Below, in pieces: positions 59,262 to 64,000 of a stretch of DNA of 64,000 bases. This stretch comes from Cylicocyclus nassatus. Taxonomy: Eukaryota > Nematoda > Chromadorea > Rhabditida > Strongylidae. Every line of letters starts with the position of its first letter. The first letter of the stretch is position 1. The stretch covers positions 46,067,870 to 46,131,869 of the forward strand of contig CATQJL010000001.1 in the NCBI GenBank assembly GCA_958299035.1, given 5' to 3'. A program made the translations under genes and the position numbers. The notes under the pieces were generated by a model that worked only from the letters and a program-made list of their open reading frames with translations, was not told the DNA's origin and searched no databases.

Positions 59262-59705
59262 CTTTGCGATGATTTGTAAACCTTGTTGGAGAGCATAAAA
59301 CGCTGATTTCAAATCTGTCTTCCTTATCTGCGGCACATTCTGTGCGAGAAGTTATGAGCGTTTATTGAAGAAAAAATGAGTGTGCAAATAATATAAAAAC
59401 AGTAGTAACATTATTCCTAGCCCTTAAATGGATCAGTGGTAATCTTTCCAGCGCTCTATAAAATAAATACTCTTAGGTGAGATATCCCGCACTCCGGCTG
59501 TCTCATTCAAGCGCTGGGAAAATTTTAGCAACCGTTTATCCCAGAAAAACCCTCATTTTTTGCTCCTTTGAGCGCTCATAACTCCTCGTCCAGGAACGCG
59601 CCGCAGCTAAGAAAGAAAGATTTGGAACCAGCGTTTTATGTCCTCCACCATGGTGGACAACCCATCTTAAAAGGCCACTTCGACCAACCGTCCTTCCCTT
59701 GTGAG
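59262..59705. repeat. Inverted-repeat element, family A, copy 6
   Basis: GTCGAAGTGGCCCTTT and AACGCTGATTTCAAATCTGT at the left return inverted as GATTTGGAACCAGCGTTTTA and GGCCACTTCGACC at the right. The outer left end is lost; the right end still reads GTCCTTCCCTTGTG. Confidence 0.6.
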
Positions 59706-61128
59706 AGTACGCATGGCTGTCAGGGTCGGCTTAAATCCGTTTCTGGCTTTTAAAAACGAAGTCCCTTGACTTTCGTGAGATTTTACGATGTTCCTTTTAA
59801 GCTCTTCGGAAACGCCGGCTAAAATACATAACGTAGCTTGTGTTTTTCGGACCCACAAAAACGATATCCCCTTTGCTTTTTCGCCCCGAAAAAGAAGTTT
59901 AGCCTGCTTCCAGATGATCTGTGCCGGGCTTTGATGGCTGTGCCCATACCTGTGCTGATCAAAGATATGCTCTTTTTTTATAGCAGAGAAAAATTCAAAA
60001 TTCGTCAAATACTGAGAAAAAAATGAACAACTGGATACCATATTGCATAATCTGGGAGTACTTATTACCAGTGATTATGCTCCCAACCATATGAAAACAT
60101 TAATTTGGAACTGGCAATGATTAGCAAATGAAAGCGTTGAACCATTCATTTGATTATTCATTTATTTATCGCAAACGAGTGCGCCGTAGTGACTGCAGTG
60201 TTAGTGACATGTATGATGAATGAAAATCGTAAGGAATGTTTGCGTAAGGAATAAGGCGACCGTGAAACATCAAAAGAAACAAGAACGAGGAGAATAAAAC
60301 AGGTCAAAAAATTCAGTGGAATCTAAGATCTCAGTTGCAGCAGTGCTATATGACATCTCCAGATTATACATCCTTTGAGAACCCAAGCCTCAAAATTCAC
60401 CAATGTTTTGATTTTTATGAACTATGGCAATTACTATACAATTGGTTTCCCGGTGAATTTGTTAGTTTAGAAACTTGTCGACTACAGTTTATTTCGCACT
60501 AAAAGTAAGTTGGAGGAAAAGTCACGGGGTGTGTCGGTCACTTGCGAGAAATCTTTGATCCACTTCAGACTGCTGAGAAGACGCCAGCGTCGGATTGTCA
60601 GCTCTGATTAGCATTTGCCAAGAAACCTGATTTTGCATTACATCATTATAGGTACTTTACGGCATAGCTAGGTTTGAATGAGAGAAAAACATCCACCGAG
60701 AAACCCAGTCTGGTATCACGTCATTACTGGAACATTACAAATACTCCTATCCAAATGAATAAGCCTCTATCTTATTTTGTAGTATTTGAAGTAACCAGCA
60801 TTGAAGTCTAGCTAAGAGATGAGGGCTGAATGAGAGACAGAATTTCATAATGAGAGGAGCTTTGAAATACGGAATAAGATTTTCTGCTTGTTTGACCTTT
60901 CTAGAACATCGTAGATGCTTTTTGATGTTGACACATTATCTTCACGGGTGACCAGGTGATACCAATTCGATTAGTTGAAAATGAGCACTCTTGGTGATTT
61001 TCCTTCACAGTATGCCCTCCTACAAATCGTCATTGTTCTCTTTCCTGCTACAAGCAACAAGTAGAGTCATACATTTGAACATTGCTCTGGAAATGTTAAC
61101 TTTGTAGAGTTACTTTTTGTGTTTTGAC

Positions 61129-61130
61129 AG
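61129..61130 (+). promoter_or_regulatory. Probable trans-splice acceptor of the UGT mRNA
   Basis: TTTTTGTGTTTTGACAG ends one base before ATG at 61132. Confidence 0.5.
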
Positions 61131-61131
61131 C

Positions 61132-64000
61132 ATGAATTATTCCTCTACTCTGCCTGGGATGTCTGCATGTACAATAAAACTCGTTCTTTTCTTCTGCTGC
61201 ATTAATTTTGCCGAAAGCTACAAAATACTGGTATTCTCTCCTGTAATAAGTCGGTCTCATATGATATCTAATGGAAGGATTGCAGATGAATTGGCTTTGG
61301 CAGGTCATGACGTGGTAAGACCCCATTTTCTATTTCCGAATGACTCAAAATTTTATTGAAAAACATTAAATTTATCGTTTTACTAGAATAATATAATCTT
61401 CTAGGTGTTGTTTGAACCGGATTTTCTCAACTTATCGCATACTGTCAATCCCGTGAAGCTTGCTCGTCGTTGGCAGGTTCATGGATTTCCGTCATATTTG
61501 CACGATGTTTTACAAGGTCTGTAAGTTGCTCAGAATTTCGTGAAAGAAAAGAGCAGTCATTGCGCGCTTTACATTATAAATTTGTAAATAATGTAATTTG
61601 GGAGAGGAATCATCCATTAGAATTAGGATAAATGTTTTCGATTTTGGGATTCTGGAGTTCTGCTTGAGAAACATCGTATATCTTCATAACAGCAAAGCTT
61701 GAAGGCCACTATGGTATCTTCAAAACTGAGCAAGAAAAAAATGCCTTTAATCGAAAGTGGGTTTTAAAAAGCTGTTGCAGAGGATGAAGCAGATGCCTCG
61801 TAGTTCTAATAGTTGTAATGCGATCCATGTGAATTTTCATATCCATTTCTTAAAAAAAACCTGTGTAATCGAATTAAGGCACAACAAGATTTTAGGCTTT
61901 GTATGCACATATCAAGCTGAGAAAACAAATCTAAGAATTTTTGCATATGTTTCCCTAATTTATTCTGTTATGGTCGTCAATTGAGCTTTTTCGAACACAT
62001 TACATCTAGGAGATAAAACTCCTGCTGACAATCATGGATTTTATTGCAGTGATGCAAAGGATTAGAAATGTTAGCTTGAAAACATTAACAATGGAGTTTT
62101 CTATTCTTCCATCTCAATCTGGAAGATGAGACTAGTCGATAACTATACGCCGCAAGCTCTTCTCACCAAAAAGCGTAGAAGTGCATAGAAGTCACAGTTA
62201 TTTGGAAAAAAAAATACCCATTACATGACAACAACGATTCAGCATTTTCTGGCAGTGCTTTCGAGGAGATATCTCAGTACACTGCACAACAAGGATGGCT
62301 CCAGTACCAGCATGCATACGACAGGCTTTGCGAAGGTAAGTTTGACGAGTGCTGTGAACCACCGTTATTCAAAAGAAGTGTTGAGATCTCATCAATCGCG
62401 AGACTATCATGGAAGAGTTGCGCATGGAAAAATTCGATGGCTTTTTTGGAGAGCAAATAAGTTTGTGCGGACATGGCTTAGCCTATGCGCTCGGTATCAA
62501 ATCTCATTTTTGGGTGTCTAGGTGGGATTTCTGCCGCAGATGCTTGTTTGAGATCGTGGACTTAGCTAAAGTTCCCTTTTTCAGCTGTACTGTAAATGAC
62601 CATATGGCATGGATTTTGGGAATGCCTCAACCACTATCGTACATTCCTTCTTATAGTGGCATACATTCGAATAAAATGACGTACTTTGAGAGGGTTCAGA
62701 ACATTTACGACACATTTTTACACATCTACTTCTGGGATAAAGCAGCTGAAGAGACAAATAAAGTGTTTAGGAAAAAGTATGGGTGAGCGTCAACTTCAAT
62801 GACCATGACTCAACTGTGCTAAAATTTCGTTTTCAGCGAAAACTTCCCTAATCTGAAGGAAATTGCTTATAATTCCGACTTGGTGTTTGTGGCCACAGAT
62901 GAGTTTATTGATATTCAAAGTCCTACGCTTCCCCACGTCGTTCATATCGGTGGAATAGGGATTAAGGATGATAAAGTCAATGACGCTTTGCAGGAGGTAG
63001 CTCTTATTTTTTCAAACGCACGTTTATAATAGGATTGGATTTTTACAGCCTTTTGCCGAGCAGATGCAGAAAGGCAACAAGGGAACCGTGTATTTTTCGT
63101 TGGGAACTTTAGTCAACACCACTTTATTGCCTGTTAAAGCAATGACATCGATAATGAATGCGATAGAACAGACTCCTGATCACCACTTTATTTTGGTTGT
63201 AGACAAATTTGACAAGGTAAGGATTGCAAAGTTTTGTAATGGGTGATGAGAAACTAGCGTGGAAATTTTTCAAAACTTGAATTTGGTAGCAATAACTAAG
63301 AGCAATCATTACTTTAATGATAGAATAGGGGGGGGGGACAGGCGAGCATTTGTAATTATGTGACAGTCAGGCGATAGGGAAAATTCGTTGTGGGAGGGGG
63401 GGGGGGGGGAGGGGAGGAGGATAGAAATAGGTGTTCACCTTCTGAACTTCAAAATGTTAACCTTGGACAACGACCATTGAATTCTATATCAAAAAGTAGA
63501 ACCACCAGTCAACCCAACAAGCCAGCCCGCTGCACCTTCGAATTCTCTATTAATCTCGACAAAGAGTATCGCCACAAAATCGAGATTTTCTAGAAAACGC
63601 GATAGTTGTTCTAGATTTTGTCACATCTATGATCAAAAGTCCAGCTTGAGCTGAGAAATTTTTAGTTTACTAGGACGCTTGCTGAGACAGTGCCCAATGT
63701 TTATGTTACCTCATGGGCTCCACAGCCCGCAATCTTGAGTGAGTTTTTTTTTACTTCAAATGAAGTAGTATATTTTACTCATCTTAACAATGTCTGAAAA
63801 AAAATCTTCTGTAAAAAAATCAGTCTTATGTAGGCCCTAGATTTATAGGTGGATCTGTCTTCTGGAGTAGCTTGTACTGCGGTGCTACACAGCATTTTGA
63901 GTAACCAGGGTATATTTTTCCAGAACATCCCCGACTCAGGGCATTTATCAATCACGGAGGTTACAATAGCCTAATAGAAGCGTCACGAGCTGCAGTTCCT
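61132..64000 (+). CDS. UDP-glucuronosyltransferase, 5' part (runs off the window)
   Basis: Family 1 glycosyltransferase that transfers a sugar from a UDP-sugar to small lipophilic substrates in the ER lumen. Exons: 61132-61314, 61405-61516, 62243-62335, 62386-62521, 62585-62782, 62837-62996, 63049-63216, 63666-63738 and 63924 to the end, all in phase. A hydrophobic signal peptide (LVLFFCCINFAES) leads into YKILVFSPVISRSHMISNGR, with the catalytic histidine at residue 43. FDGFFGEQ and DHMAWILGMPQPLSYIPS are typical of the nematode UGT N-terminal domain. GTVYFSLGTLV opens the UDP-binding domain, and WAPQPAIL followed by KHPRLRAFINHGGYNSL is the UGT signature. The rest of that domain and the C-terminal membrane anchor lie outside. 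The second donor (G-gtctgt) is weak; intron 2 is 726 bp. Nematode UGTs are numerous, so no ortholog is named. Confidence 0.9.

Larger units (their letters stand above)
54776..61128. other. Repeat-rich stretch without a supportable gene
   Basis: Open frames exist (for example 55723-56262 and 57258-57587 on +, 57227-57487 on -), but none has a coherent set of exon borders or a recognisable family. The first starts inside a family B MITE. A minus-strand segment near 57455 (acceptor TTTTCATACAG, then KCMRKIAELVDNLDN) is the most exon-like. From 59.7 to 61.1 kb I see nothing notable. Confidence 0.45.

Overview
The window reads as nuclear DNA of a nematode, most likely a clade V (strongylid-type) parasite. 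The reasons are: many introns of about 50 bp ending in TTTAG or TTTCAG; splice acceptors lying directly in front of start codons, as expected for spliced-leader trans-splicing; a two-gene operon with an intercistronic gap of about 100 bp; a body-wall myosin closest, from memory, to C. elegans MYO-3; and an unusually heavy load of palindromic and inverted-repeat elements. All protein identifications come from reading spliced exons and comparing them with remembered family sequences. No database search was run.

Layout. 1-6 kb: the last exon of a gene that starts outside the window, plus two unidentified sets of plus-strand exons. 6.3-11.6 kb: a 1.7-kb foldback element and several smaller inverted repeats. 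11.7-15.2 kb (+): the 3' half of an amnionless homologue (VWC module, transmembrane helix, cytoplasmic tail) with nested MITEs in one intron. 15.2-25 kb: a gene-poor stretch with inverted repeats and one possible minus-strand exon. 25.1-36.5 kb (+): a complete muscle myosin heavy chain gene of 50 exons, 1976 codons, including a 9-nt micro-exon and three GC-AG introns. 46.8-36.9 kb (-): an apparent operon of two kinetochore genes, zwl-1 (Zwilch) then mis-12, converging on the myosin gene. 47.7-54.8 kb: two Helitron-like elements in opposite orientation, each filled with a palindromic 120-bp minisatellite, bracketing about 4.2 kb of duplicated palindromes and TTAA-flanked MITEs. 54.8-61.1 kb: repeats and no gene I can support. 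61.1 kb to the end (+): the 5' part of a UDP-glucuronosyltransferase gene.

The most notable result is the kinetochore pair. Zwilch belongs to the Rod-Zw10-Zwilch complex and Mis12 to the KNL1-Mis12-Ndc80 network; they act at the same structure and here appear to come from one polycistronic transcript. Other points are the in-frame micro-exon in myosin loop 1, repeated use of GC 5' splice sites (in one case forced by the reading frame), and an amnionless tail with a dileucine-type motif but no visible FxNPxF motif.
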